Assembly: GCF_026151335.1 (NCBI RefSeq)
Contig: NZ_JAMQPP010000006.1
From: Leptospira_A soteropolitanensis
GTDB taxonomy: Bacteria > Spirochaetota > Leptospiria > Leptospirales > Leptospiraceae
DNA: 64,000 nucleotides
Reading direction: 5' to 3' (one strand)
Positions 44,675 through 53,951 of this stretch are shown piece after piece; the first letter of the stretch is position 1; each line of letters opens with the position of its first letter. The notes beneath the pieces are model-generated. The model did not search any database, was not told the origin of the DNA, and saw only the letters and a program-made list of their open reading frames with translations. The position numbers were made by a program, and so were the translations under genes.

Positions 44675-45886
44675 TTATTCTTTGCTTACCCCAAATTTCG
44701 GCAAAAAATATCCAATATGCCTTCCACCAGCAGGATCAGCAGGATTCGGCTGATTGGGACCAGGTGTCGGAAGTGTCCAAGAGTCCAAATACTTTCCGTT
44801 TGCTGCTATGAAATCTGCATTGAGATAGTAAGTTTGAAAGTCGTTTTCTTTGTGATCAAATTTAATATAATCAATTGGTGAGAACTTAGCAGAAGTTAAT
44901 CCAGGTTCAGTTTGATATACAAAGTTGTTGGTTGCATACATATCCAAGATTAAACTCTCTCTATTCCCTTCAGGTAAATCCAAAACAATCAGGCCATCTT
45001 CATTGTAACGGTCCATTGTGTATTCATCATTTAGGTATTCAAAATCCAAACGATCAGTGAAAGGTGCTGTTAATAAATCCCAAAAAGGATTGTTATTTGG
45101 ATCTGCTAATTCTTGGGCTTCTGTTCCTGAATTTCTATGAATTCGAGGAGAATAGGTAGCATGATCTTTTAGACTTAGATATCCTGTTGTCGCAGAAATA
45201 AAGTAATTAATGGAATTTACTTTTTCAATACTATTGTCAAATGGATAGGCGTTTAAAATATTTCGTTTTCCATATTGCGGATCGGACTTTCCTGTCTCAG
45301 ATTCATTCCACATCACATAGGAAATGTATTTGTTATGGGAATTTGCCAATTTAGAATCATCTAACTCGCACTTGATAGAGCCAATCCTGATCCCAATCCG
45401 ATCGTATTTTCCTTCTTTCCAAGCAAAGGGACTTACATTACTAGATCCACTGACACCGTAAAACGCCTTACCCGAATCAAAAGGATAACTGACTTTCATA
45501 CGTCCGCCGTTCTGATTATCAATCCAATCGCCATCATAAACAAGAGCAGAGGCATTAGAAATCCGTTCTTTACCCGACGCAACAATGCCTTTTTCCCATA
45601 ACAAAATAGAATAAACATTCAATCTTGCTTTTTTACATCCGACAGAATGGTTTAGTTTTCCATCATTTAAGAAACGAGCAGGTAGAGAATTACTCCCACT
45701 CGCCTTAATATTTTTTAGAGAAGCTTGAGCGTTGCCAGAATCGACAATCCGAAAAACTATATTTTTTTGGGAAAGCAGATACAAACCAAGTAACAATTCA
45801 TCCGAAAGATCATTCTTTTTAGCTGGGCCACATGAGACCGCAACTAAAGAAAATAAGGATATTACTAAAGTGGTTTTAATTTGCAT
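44675..45886 (-). CDS. Putative lipoprotein, unknown
   Basis: The protein has about 403 residues from the ATG at 45886 (MQIKTTLVISLFSLVAVSC, lipobox Cys19). The longer frame to 45904 would overlap the upstream gene. The mature part is rich in Asp, Asn and Tyr, with no repeats that I recognise. The stop of the Ig-like lipoprotein gene lies 6 bp before its ATG, so the two are co-transcribed and may act together at the surface. Confidence 0.65.
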   Translation of the reverse strand: MQIKTTLVISLFSLVAVSCGPAKKNDLSDELLLGLYLLSQKNIVFRIVDSGNAQASLKNIKASGSNSLPARFLNDGKLNHSVGCKKARLNVYSILLWEKGIVASGKERISNASALVYDGDWIDNQNGGRMKVSYPFDSGKAFYGVSGSSNVSPFAWKEGKYDRIGIRIGSIKCELDDSKLANSHNKYISYVMWNESETGKSDPQYGKRNILNAYPFDNSIEKVNSINYFISATTGYLSLKDHATYSPRIHRNSGTEAQELADPNNNPFWDLLTAPFTDRLDFEYLNDEYTMDRYNEDGLIVLDLPEGNRESLILDMYATNNFVYQTEPGLTSAKFSPIDYIKFDHKENDFQTYYLNADFIAANGKYLDSWTLPTPGPNQPNPADPAGGRHIGYFLPKFGVSKE

Positions 45887-45891
45887 ATATT

Positions 45892-48774
45892 TTACTCCAC
45901 GCACTCGTCTGAAATTGGATTTAACAATTTTTGATTTGTACGAATAGTCAGGTTGTCATTAAAAATAAACTCCTGGTTATCGACATCGAAAAATTTTCCT
46001 CTTACCTTCCAAGGATCAGAAATTTCCAATTGATATACTGCACTTGGAGAGTAATCACATCGTGTAATGTTTAATGGCCCACCGTAGTTTGGACAATAAT
46101 AACTTGTAGAAGTAACAATCTTTCCATCTTGGACAGGTGCATTGGTCCATTGAATATCAAAGAAACTCTTTTTAATATTCGCATTGTATTTGTAAACCGC
46201 TGCCTTTCGATTCAAAGTTCCTTTTTCAAATTGAACACGAATGTCCTTATTCGTATAACTCATCGCAACATCCGGGACTGTGCAATATACCGGTACGGAA
46301 TCATAAACTGAAATTTGCTGAGGAATTAAGATACATAGAAATCCATAAGGAATGACCACAGAAAGATTCAAACAAGTTCTGAAATCAGGGTTCTCAATTC
46401 TACGTTCTACCGTTCTCCAACTGCAAATGGAACTAGTTTGGCGCTCATACTTATAAAGTTCCGGAATCTTTAAATTGAGTTTTAAGTAAGCTGGTGGGTT
46501 AGAATTTACATTTTCAAAATCCATCAATCTTGAAAAATTAACGTTTAACTTTGCATTGTTCGGACAATTTACAAGATTCACGTTATTGATCTTAGGCAAT
46601 GAAGGAGTTAACCTGTCTGCTGTTGTAAAGAATCGAGATGTTGCAGTGGTTACGGACGCAATTCCATCAATGTTACGAATCCCAGAAGGAACGGTATACT
46701 CGTATTCCTTGTCACTCAATACTTGGTCTGGATTCAAATAGTAAATGGCTTCGCCGATGATCGGATCGTAAGACGTCAAAATTACATATTGCACTCCCCC
46801 ATCGGAAAGATTTTCCAAACGAAGAGGATTGAACTCGAGAGAGTTCCGATCCATAACATCATTGAATTTTATTTTTATGTTAATACCACTGAAATAAAAA
46901 ACATCCCTCTCATGATCTGGAGAAACGGACGTTACTTGCGGAGGTGTTACATCAGTAGTTCTAAAAGGATGTAACTTTCCCGTTGTCATCGCATTTCCGA
47001 AACTATCCTGAATTCCAGGAAGAATTTCTAATTCATATTCCGTTTTTTCTATTAGCGCGTTTGCCGGAATCTGAACGTTCACTCGGCGGTTTGCATCATC
47101 GTAATCAACAGAATTAATCGCGATTAAGGAACCTGATAGTTTTGCTCGTAAGATAAATTTATTTTGGACGCTCGACGCGTTCAATGCTTCACTAAAGTCT
47201 ACGCGAAAACTAGTGATCGATGGATCCACTCTTTCCCCTTCCGGTAGGATTAAACGGACGTAAGGTGCTTCCGTATCTTGTGTGATCAAAAAGAACTGCT
47301 TCGTTAACACAGCTAACAAATTGCCAGATGTATCCTTTGCCTCCGAAGAAGAAACCAAGAGATATGCCGAATCACTCCGTAATGGTTTGGAAGGATTAAA
47401 GGAAAAAATGGCTGTTTTTTGGTCTGAACTTAGAGAGGAGAAGATGATTTCGGGATCGCCGTAACCAACCAATCCAAATCCTTTTATTGTAGCTGGGTCC
47501 ATCGGTTCACTGAAATGAATTTTGAACTCTGTGACGTTTGGGTTAACGTTTTGTCCTTCTGGTTCAATGGAAGTTACCATTGGTGAAATGATATCTACCG
47601 TATGGAACGCTGTCACAAGCCTATATCCATTTTCTAAATTGCCAATTTCATCTGTAACTCCATTGACATACAAAGCATAATTGGCATCAGAATCGAGGGT
47701 GAATTCGTTTTTATAAGTAACAATTTTTCTGTCTAAGGAAATCGAAACAAATTTCAAGGGTGCATAGAGATTTTGATCTCTTGAAATAAAGCCGGAATGA
47801 ATGACCGTTAATTCGTTTACCGGTTCATTGAAGGTAACTGTAAAAAGGTTCCCTGGTTGCAATGGAAGCACGTTCGAATTTGGAGTTCCTGAAACGATTT
47901 GAGGTGCCGTAGTATCATTGTTATTCGTTGGATCATACGGAAAAGAATCAATGATATTGGGAGCTCCATCTTGATCAAAGTCATCCAGAGGAAAAGTAAG
48001 TCGGAGTGGATCTGTTCCAGGTGCATATTCAGCTTTAACAATGTTTAGGAATGGAAGGAAGGTTCGAGAAAATAAGGAATAAAACCTGTTTCTATTGCTA
48101 AGTTGGTTTATATCATCCAAATAATTACGGAACTGAATTGCAGCCATGCGAATGGCCGCTGAATCGGTAATGACTCGAGCTACAATCATTTCAATATTTA
48201 CATGGAGTGCTGCGTAAATCGAAAAATGGTTTAGTTCTGTAGTGAGTCTTCCAGCAATAGCATCCACACTAGTTTTCTGTTGTTCCCATTCTTTTGTAGA
48301 AGGGTTAAAATAGTAAATTTGGGTGAGTTCATTTTGAATCTGAGATTGTACGGACTTTGGATCGTATTTCGTAGTCAGAGTCACTGGCTTTGCGAATGTG
48401 GTCCCCTCTGGTTCTAATACCAGTTTTGAAGCTACCGGAGTCATTCCTGGAATCTCCGTTCCCTTCATCTCCTCAACCCTCATCGTAATGACTATATCTT
48501 GAGACAATGCATCTTTGGGAATATTTAAAGAAAATGCTTGGTTTTCAATGGTGCCACCATTTTTACCGATGGTTTTCGAAACCGAGCCATTCCCCGAAAA
48601 GAAAACAGAAGCTAATAAAAATTGATTTCTAAACTGCAAAGCTTCCTGTGCTTTATTTGATTGGAAAAGTTTAAAATTTCCCTCTCCATCCATTAGCGCA
48701 GCGCAGGATGCAAATAAAATAGTTGAGAGAATTAGAGTAAAGCTAACGCATACCCTTTTAAAGAAATTTTCCAT
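45892..48774 (-). CDS. Large lipoprotein with Ig-like (Big_5-type) repeats
   Basis: The 960-residue protein has a lipoprotein signal (LILSTILFASC, Cys24). Residues about 60-190 resemble a ZU5-like domain (GGTIENQAFSLNIPKDALSQ...VLEPEGTTFAKPVTLTTKYD). Four or five Ig-like units follow, each opening with a P-x-V-x-S-x-x-P-like strand and an F-x-x-x-F-x-E/D-x-(M/L) strand (PMVTSIEPEGQNVNP, FKIHFSEPMDPATI; PYVRLILPEGERVDP, FRVDFSEALNASSV). The C-terminal part is Cys-containing and of unknown fold. It is likely exposed on the outer membrane. Adhesion is a common guess for such repeats but is not shown. Confidence 0.85.
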   Translation of the reverse strand: MENFFKRVCVSFTLILSTILFASCAALMDGEGNFKLFQSNKAQEALQFRNQFLLASVFFSGNGSVSKTIGKNGGTIENQAFSLNIPKDALSQDIVITMRVEEMKGTEIPGMTPVASKLVLEPEGTTFAKPVTLTTKYDPKSVQSQIQNELTQIYYFNPSTKEWEQQKTSVDAIAGRLTTELNHFSIYAALHVNIEMIVARVITDSAAIRMAAIQFRNYLDDINQLSNRNRFYSLFSRTFLPFLNIVKAEYAPGTDPLRLTFPLDDFDQDGAPNIIDSFPYDPTNNNDTTAPQIVSGTPNSNVLPLQPGNLFTVTFNEPVNELTVIHSGFISRDQNLYAPLKFVSISLDRKIVTYKNEFTLDSDANYALYVNGVTDEIGNLENGYRLVTAFHTVDIISPMVTSIEPEGQNVNPNVTEFKIHFSEPMDPATIKGFGLVGYGDPEIIFSSLSSDQKTAIFSFNPSKPLRSDSAYLLVSSSEAKDTSGNLLAVLTKQFFLITQDTEAPYVRLILPEGERVDPSITSFRVDFSEALNASSVQNKFILRAKLSGSLIAINSVDYDDANRRVNVQIPANALIEKTEYELEILPGIQDSFGNAMTTGKLHPFRTTDVTPPQVTSVSPDHERDVFYFSGINIKIKFNDVMDRNSLEFNPLRLENLSDGGVQYVILTSYDPIIGEAIYYLNPDQVLSDKEYEYTVPSGIRNIDGIASVTTATSRFFTTADRLTPSLPKINNVNLVNCPNNAKLNVNFSRLMDFENVNSNPPAYLKLNLKIPELYKYERQTSSICSWRTVERRIENPDFRTCLNLSVVIPYGFLCILIPQQISVYDSVPVYCTVPDVAMSYTNKDIRVQFEKGTLNRKAAVYKYNANIKKSFFDIQWTNAPVQDGKIVTSTSYYCPNYGGPLNITRCDYSPSAVYQLEISDPWKVRGKFFDVDNQEFIFNDNLTIRTNQKLLNPISDECVE

Positions 48775-49092
48775 TTTCGACTCCGAGGTTTCAGCATATA
48801 ATTTTCGTTACTGGTGCAATCTGGTATTCGAGAATCTATAAAGCAATGTGAAAATTGTTTAGAGAATTAAATTTTTATAAAATACCGTTAAAAACGTTTT
48901 GAACTGGATTCAAAAACACTTTTAACGTTCTAATTTTAAAGAACACCGATCACTGAGTAAATACTCACAAATTTCTTAGGGAAATCATAATGATGATAAC
49001 AAATAGTCTAACTATCGCTATATGACAATTTTATAATTTTTCAAAGAAATCTGAGGGTCTTCGCAACACAATACCCCCATCCTTTGTGAATT
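48775..49092. other. Intergenic region, no gene seen
   Basis: The 318 bp between the Ig-like lipoprotein start and the thiolase remnant are A/T-rich. They should hold the promoter of the lipoprotein operon. I see no frame or structured RNA that I can support. Confidence 0.5.
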
Positions 49093-50183
49093 TATTCCGA
49101 TAGATTCTCTAAAACTAAGGCAATGCCTTGTCCTCCTACTTAACAAAGCGAAGCCACTCCATAACGCAAATTTTTTCTTCGCAGTTCATAGGCGAGCGTC
49201 AAAACCACGCGGTCCCACTCGCACCTAGAGGATGTCCAATGGCAATTGCACCTCCATTTACGTTTGTTTTTTCAGGATTTAACTTTAATTCCCTAATGGC
49301 AGCTAACGTTCGTGATGTGCAAGCTTCGTTGATCTCGAATAAATCAACCTCCTCAATACAAATCCCAAGATTTTTGCTAAGGGTTTGAAATTGTTACTTT
49401 AGACCACTTCTGAGAGGTAATCAGAAGAGATGCTGCTCCATCATTAATCCCTGATGAATTTCCTGCTGTAACACTGCCCCCTTTCAAAAAAGCCGCAGGA
49501 AGTTGTTTCAATTGGTTGATACAAGAAACTCCACGAATCTGTTCATCCTTTTGGTGGAGACTGGCATTTTTACTTTTGCTTAAGACGGGTATTATTTCTT
49601 CAGAAAATATCCCGGTCTCCGTTGCTCTTTCTGCTCGAACCTGTGAGAGTCCAGCCCAATCATCCTGATCCGACCTAGAAATATGCAACTGTTGTGCAAT
49701 GTTTTCGGCAGTGTTACCCATTGTAAGATTTACAAATGTATCTGTTAAACTATGCGCTAAACGGTCTTCAGTCATTGTGTCACCGTATTTATTACCCCAC
49801 CTAGCATTCTTTAGGACAAAAGGAGCATTGCTCATAGATTCTGTTCCACCGACTAACAAAAGGTGATTTTCTCCAGAAAGAATTTTCCGGGATCCGATGA
49901 TTACACTTTCCATTCCAGAACCACAAAGGCGATTGACGGTGAGACCGCTCGAACTTTCACTAAGTCCAGATTTAAGCCCGATATGCCTGGCCAAATAAGC
50001 GGAATCCTTATCATCCTGGATCACATTCCCATAAATGGATTCCTCGATTTCTCTGGGGTCTAATCCAATTTTATGAATCGCCTCTTTAGCTGTAATAACA
50101 CCTAGCTCCGAAGCACTATATTCTTTAAGCCCACCGCCAAATTTCCCGAATGGAGTTCGAACTCCATCAACCAATACTACCAT
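49093..50183 (-). pseudogene. Decayed acetyl-CoA acetyltransferase (thiolase)
   Basis: The first 268 codons are an intact thiolase N-terminal domain (GVRTPFGKFGG, active-site Cys in NRLCGSGMES, and GNSSGINDGAA). The frame then ends at TAG (49377) where about 60 residues of the C-terminal domain are missing. The sequence resumes in another frame with EVDLFEINEACTSRTLAAIR and NVNGGAIAIGHPLGASG (the catalytic His), shifts again to LTLAYELRRKNLRYGVASLC, meets a TAA in place of the next codon, and ends GGQGIALVLENLSE. At least a deletion, two frameshifts and one nonsense codon are present. It begins AAGGAG-N6-ATG behind a conserved operator. Confidence 0.88.
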
Positions 50184-50200
50184 TACCGACTCCTTTTATA

Positions 50201-50212
50201 GTGTATATACAC
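50201..50212. promoter_or_regulatory. MarR-type operator before the thiolase remnant
   Basis: The palindrome GTGTATATACAC lies 18 bp before the thiolase start codon and overlaps its likely promoter. The identical 12 bp recur before the MarR gene at 50751-50762. Confidence 0.75.
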
Positions 50213-50257
50213 CATAAATCCAAAATTTAAAAATAAAGTAGATGCACTACCAGCTGT

Positions 50258-50725
50258 TTATTCTTTTTCTATACCTATTTGTATGCCAGGTAGGTTACGT
50301 AGTTCGGAAAGAATTTGTAAGGTTTGTTTAAATTCAGATTTTCCTAAGTCTTCCATAATTGATTTTTGAATTTCTCTCCAAAGTTCAATTGCTTTTGTAA
50401 GTTTCAGCTCCCCTTTTTTGGTGAGAGCGATACTTCTAACATTTCCAATCTCTTTTTTTTCTACAGTAATTAGACCATCTCGATTCAAAATTTCCAAACT
50501 TCTCTGCAATGTAGTTCGATCAATATCTGTAAGACGTGCCAGATCAGAGATACTGGGATCATTTTCATAAGCGATACTTGCAAGCAACGTAAATTGAGTG
50601 ATCCTAAGCCCAATAGGTTTTAACTTCAAATCATAGTAACTGGTGATTAGCCGACTTGTACGCCTAAGACTTAAATTTAAACAGGACAACCCAATTTGCT
50701 TCAAATCTTCATGAGTGTATTTCAT
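50258..50725 (-). CDS. MarR-family transcriptional regulator
   Basis: The 155-residue protein has a MarR winged helix-turn-helix (ITQFTLLASIAYENDPSISD, LARLTDIDRTTLQRSLEIL, then NRDGLITVEKKEIGNVRS). The ATG at 50725 with AGGTGATTGGAA before it is preferred over TTG at 50731. It has a GTGTATATACAC palindrome upstream, shared with the thiolase promoter. It may therefore have controlled fatty-acid-type metabolism. Its main visible target is now a pseudogene. Confidence 0.85.
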   Translation of the reverse strand: MKYTHEDLKQIGLSCLNLSLRRTSRLITSYYDLKLKPIGLRITQFTLLASIAYENDPSISDLARLTDIDRTTLQRSLEILNRDGLITVEKKEIGNVRSIALTKKGELKLTKAIELWREIQKSIMEDLGKSEFKQTLQILSELRNLPGIQIGIEKE

Positions 50726-50750
50726 TTCCAATCACCTGCATTAATTCAAA

Positions 50751-50762
50751 GTGTATATACAC
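50751..50762. promoter_or_regulatory. Operator before the MarR gene (autoregulation)
   Basis: GTGTATATACAC identical to that at 50201-50212 lies 25 bp upstream of the MarR start codon. Confidence 0.75.
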
Positions 50763-50846
50763 TATTCTTTCAAACAAATAAAAAGAGAATTTTTTACTTA
50801 ATTTACAAACAAAAGAAAGAAACTGATAGAAACTGAAACTGCCATC

Positions 50847-51476
50847 TTAGGAATTTTTTTTGCGAATGATCCATTCGGCAAAAACAAAGTTTATAAACCA
50901 ACCAGCACCCATCATCAAATCTCTGGGAACACCGGAAGGATCTCCACCGACAATGATAAACCAAGGTAAATGAGTAAAAACCTGTGTTCCCGCACCCATT
51001 CCAATCGCATAACCACGAATCATCCAATGGCTATGTTTGGAAATATTTCTTTTTAATATAAAAATAAACCCAACGAATATGCAAATGAACATCCATATTC
51101 CAACGACCAAACGAATTCCAAAAAGCCAATTTCCATCCGTTGGTACTTTCGGATAAACTAGGGTGAGCCATAAACCAGAGAGTGCAGAAACAACTCCCAC
51201 TAATACTAAGAATCTTCCAGAAATTTTATGCCAAATAATATGTTTCTTTCGAAAACCTGGTGCAAATTGAAAAGCACCTAAAATACTAAAGAACACTACA
51301 CTGAAAATATGTGTGAGAACAGGAATCGGATCATTAAAAAACCGTTGGTTTTCTATCGTATAACCATTCCCTGTCATGACTTGATGGAAACGAATGATAC
51401 CTGCAATGGCAGGAATCAAACTTAAGAAAAGAAGAGAGCCAATGATCCAATAGTCTTTTTTTGAAGATGTTGTCAT
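50847..51476 (-). CDS. DUF2306-like integral-membrane protein
   Basis: The 209-residue protein has about six hydrophobic helices and the pattern HIFSVVFFSILGAFQFAPGFR...HKISGRFLVLVGVVSALSGLWL...HSHWMIRGYAIGMGAGTQVF, with His residues in helices 2, 3 and 5, as in DUF2306 proteins related to cytochrome-b-type or ferric-reductase-like folds. Heme binding is possible but not known. It is in the same direction as the sulfide:quinone reductase-like gene but 109 bp from the small gene between them. Confidence 0.75.
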   Translation of the reverse strand: MTTSSKKDYWIIGSLLFLSLIPAIAGIIRFHQVMTGNGYTIENQRFFNDPIPVLTHIFSVVFFSILGAFQFAPGFRKKHIIWHKISGRFLVLVGVVSALSGLWLTLVYPKVPTDGNWLFGIRLVVGIWMFICIFVGFIFILKRNISKHSHWMIRGYAIGMGAGTQVFTHLPWFIIVGGDPSGVPRDLMMGAGWFINFVFAEWIIRKKNS

Positions 51477-51584
51477 AAAAATATATAGATTATTGCCTTA
51501 ACAAACGAAAGATCGATCAACCAAAAAAGATTTCCTGGAAAAGTTTTCTGAGAAATGGAATTGGAAAAAACTAATTTCTATCAC

Positions 51585-51779
51585 TTAATGATGAGATTTA
51601 AAAATCATTACCACCATACGAATATTTATCCAAATAAATCTTACCAATTGCCAAGGGAAAAAGGTTCTAAAAAATTTTGTGTTATTATTTGGAAGTGCTA
51701 CAAAATCACCTTGTCTGTAAGATGCACTTAATTCCTTTTGATCCAGAAGTGATAATTCTACAAATTCATCTTGTTTCAT
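51585..51779 (-). CDS. Small 64-residue protein, unknown
   Basis: MKQDEFVELSLLDQKELSAS opens a 64-residue protein with a soluble N-terminal half and a hydrophobic C-terminal helix (FPWQLVRFIWINIRMVVMIF). GGAGAAAAAT precedes the ATG, a good ribosome-binding site. It begins 20 bp after the flavoprotein gene and should be on the same transcript. It may be a membrane-associated partner of the flavoprotein. Confidence 0.6.
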   Translation of the reverse strand: MKQDEFVELSLLDQKELSASYRQGDFVALPNNNTKFFRTFFPWQLVRFIWINIRMVVMIFKSHH

Positions 51780-51798
51780 ATTTTTCTCCGATATTTTT

Positions 51799-53256
51799 TT
51801 ATTCAGGAATCAACCACCAACCAGGTTTACACTTAGCTTTATACATAAACAAATAATGGAGTACCATCTTGATCCAATGACCAGCAAGCCCTATCTCGCC
51901 CGTAGTATACCGAAGAGATCTACCCCACTTGGGATACTTTTTGAAATCGGGAACAATCGGATAAACTGTCATAGAGACAGCAGTTCCAGAAAAGAAACCA
52001 TTCCCTGCAGAAGCAATACAAGCAGCTCCCATCTCCGCCATAGAAGCTCTATGTTTTAGTTCCTTGGTTTTTGATTTGATTTGGAGAGTTATATTTTGTG
52101 CTACAACCTTTCCCATAATCGCAGAAGGCATTCCAGTTCTTGGTGGGGTCGGAGAAATTTGAATTCCCTCGCTATTTTTCATCACTTTCGAAATGGGATG
52201 AGGAGGCGCAAAAGCAATGCCAATCCCAAATAAATTAGAATAGAATGGCGATTGGTAAGTACTCGGCCAGTCTCTAGAATCCCAATTTTCATATGATTTA
52301 ACTTCATAGTTTGCATCCACTTTCATCATTCCATTGGCAGCAAACAATTTTGCAGTGATATCTTCTTTATTTTTTCCAAAGGCCTTCAATTCTACCCCAC
52401 TAAAGGGAGGAATCAACATCGAAAAGTCAAATCTGACAAACCCATTTTCTCCTTCAAGTGTTGTGTAATAAATTTTGCCTTTTTCAATTTTAGTTACATG
52501 TGCCCTTGTTTTCCACTGTATCCCTCTTTCAGTAAACAATGATTCGGCGAATATTTTATTACTTGTTATGTATCCACCTTGTTCTAAATGCATTCCGCCC
52601 ATCCCAAAATCGCCTAACTCATATTCATTGGAAAGCCAAAGAATTTTGGCGTGATCACGAACGCCAGCTTTCCTTAGTTCATGATCTACGTTAAAAAGAT
52701 ATTCAAAAGCGGCACCTTGGCAAGTACACATACCATGCCCTGTTCCAAATACAAAATTCAGATTTTCACCGTTCTGCATTCTTTGAATCAGAACTTGTAA
52801 TTTTTCATTTGCTTCCTCAGCATGTGAAAAGGTACACACGGAAACAGTATTTCCTTCTTCAGGACCAAGACCCGGTGTGGCAGAGAAATTGAGTTTGGGA
52901 CCCGTAGCGTTGATACAATAATCATAGCTGATTCGATTGATCTGTCCCTTTGTTTCCAGTGCTGTCGATTCGAATTCGAGAAATGCCTGTTCGGATTTCT
53001 CATCGCCTTCCGGGTACAAACTAATGACTTTAGCTTGGATGAATTGGATTTTCGTTTTATCGTAAATAGGTTTCAACGCAAATGTAACTTCTTTTGGTTT
53101 CATTGCACCCACACCAACCCAAATATTGGAAGGAATCCAATTCCAATTGGCGTTGGGAGAAATCACAACTACCTCGTGTTTTTTTCCCAAGTATTTTTTT
53201 AACAACGTAGCAGCAGTATGTCCCGAAATACCAGCACCCATAATTACAATTCTCAT
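51799..53256 (-). CDS. Sulfide:quinone reductase-like flavoprotein
   Basis: The 485-residue protein has an N-terminal FAD-binding motif (RIVIMGAGISGHTAATLLKK), NWNWIPSNIWVGVGAMKP, an internal ATGPKLNF turn, TGHGMCTCQGAAFEYL with two Cys, and GAACIASAGNGFFSG...YPIVPDF near the C-terminus. This order fits the SQR/FCC family, in which redox Cys oxidise sulfide and pass electrons to quinone. The C-terminus has hydrophobic residues for membrane binding. The ATG at 53256 is taken over TTG at 53262. Related quinone-linked reductases are the main alternative. Confidence 0.8.
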   Translation of the reverse strand: MRIVIMGAGISGHTAATLLKKYLGKKHEVVVISPNANWNWIPSNIWVGVGAMKPKEVTFALKPIYDKTKIQFIQAKVISLYPEGDEKSEQAFLEFESTALETKGQINRISYDYCINATGPKLNFSATPGLGPEEGNTVSVCTFSHAEEANEKLQVLIQRMQNGENLNFVFGTGHGMCTCQGAAFEYLFNVDHELRKAGVRDHAKILWLSNEYELGDFGMGGMHLEQGGYITSNKIFAESLFTERGIQWKTRAHVTKIEKGKIYYTTLEGENGFVRFDFSMLIPPFSGVELKAFGKNKEDITAKLFAANGMMKVDANYEVKSYENWDSRDWPSTYQSPFYSNLFGIGIAFAPPHPISKVMKNSEGIQISPTPPRTGMPSAIMGKVVAQNITLQIKSKTKELKHRASMAEMGAACIASAGNGFFSGTAVSMTVYPIVPDFKKYPKWGRSLRYTTGEIGLAGHWIKMVLHYLFMYKAKCKPGWWLIPE

Positions 53257-53262
53257 AACCAA

Positions 53263-53284
53263 ATACCTATACCCCTATATGTAT
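53263..53284 (-). promoter_or_regulatory. Inverted repeat over the flavoprotein promoter
   Basis: ATACCTATA-CCCC-TATATGTAT (9-bp arms with one mismatch) lies just upstream of the flavoprotein ATG. On the minus strand a TTGCAA-16 bp-TATACA promoter overlaps it, so it could be an operator for a repressor not encoded nearby. Confidence 0.55.
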
Positions 53285-53690
53285 ATTGAATCAAAAAAAA
53301 ATTGCAAGAAATTCTTTTTTGAAAAGATATTATTTTAGATTTTTTACTGAACACAGTTTGTGAATACAGAGCGGATGATGTGGAAAGACAAAACAAAGTC
53401 ACCAAAAGATAGAATTGTTCTAAGTTAGCTGCTCAAGGAAGAAATGGACTAGCATGAGTAAACTGCGCGAGTGCATGTAGAAAAGTTCTCATACAAAGGC
53501 AAAGGTTCGTTTGTGCTTATACCCCTTTCCTTTACATCTATTGGCAACCGATTCAATAACAAAAAGTAAAAATGGAATTTGATTTATTTGTCTTTGTTAT
53601 TCAAACAATCAATCTTTCTGGAAACATTTATCTTTATTGTTAGTATAACATTAGTAATGTTATACATTAAAATTCAATATTTTATATTAG
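53285..53690. other. Intergenic region, no gene seen
   Basis: About 400 bp upstream of the flavoprotein. Apart from the promoter next to its start I see no reading frame with a start signal, RNA gene or strong hairpin. Confidence 0.45.
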
Positions 53691-53918
53691 TTACCTAGAC
53701 TTTACTTCTTCGATAATCTCGAGGTAAAAATTTGATCCTAAATGATATACAATTTCCGACTTTCCTTCCCCCATCAAAAACTCTTCAAAGTTCCAATCAT
53801 AGCGATTGGGATCTTTACCTGAATCGAACCAATCTTTAAATACAACTCTATCATTTTCAAGTATAACTTCGACTAAGTGATAAGGTTCCGAATTTCTCCA
53901 ATATCTTTTTTTTTCCAT
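53691..53918 (-). CDS. Small protein or remnant at the IS edge, unknown
   Basis: A 75-residue frame (MEKKRYWRNSEPYHLVEVIL...NFYLEIIEEVKSR) rich in Trp, Tyr and acidic residues. Its ATG lies 3 bp from the end of the IS3-family element, so its own upstream region has been replaced. It may be the rest of a gene cut by the IS or a small intact gene. I do not recognise it. Confidence 0.45.
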   Translation of the reverse strand: MEKKRYWRNSEPYHLVEVILENDRVVFKDWFDSGKDPNRYDWNFEEFLMGEGKSEIVYHLGSNFYLEIIEEVKSR

Positions 53919-53951
53919 ATTTAGCCTGATTACGTTTTGTCGGACACTTTT

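Noticed and set aside
49128..49388. 86-codon plus-strand frame opposite the thiolase remnant
   Set aside because: The opposite strand carries recognisable thiolase C-terminal motifs; the plus frame is what frameshift decay leaves open.
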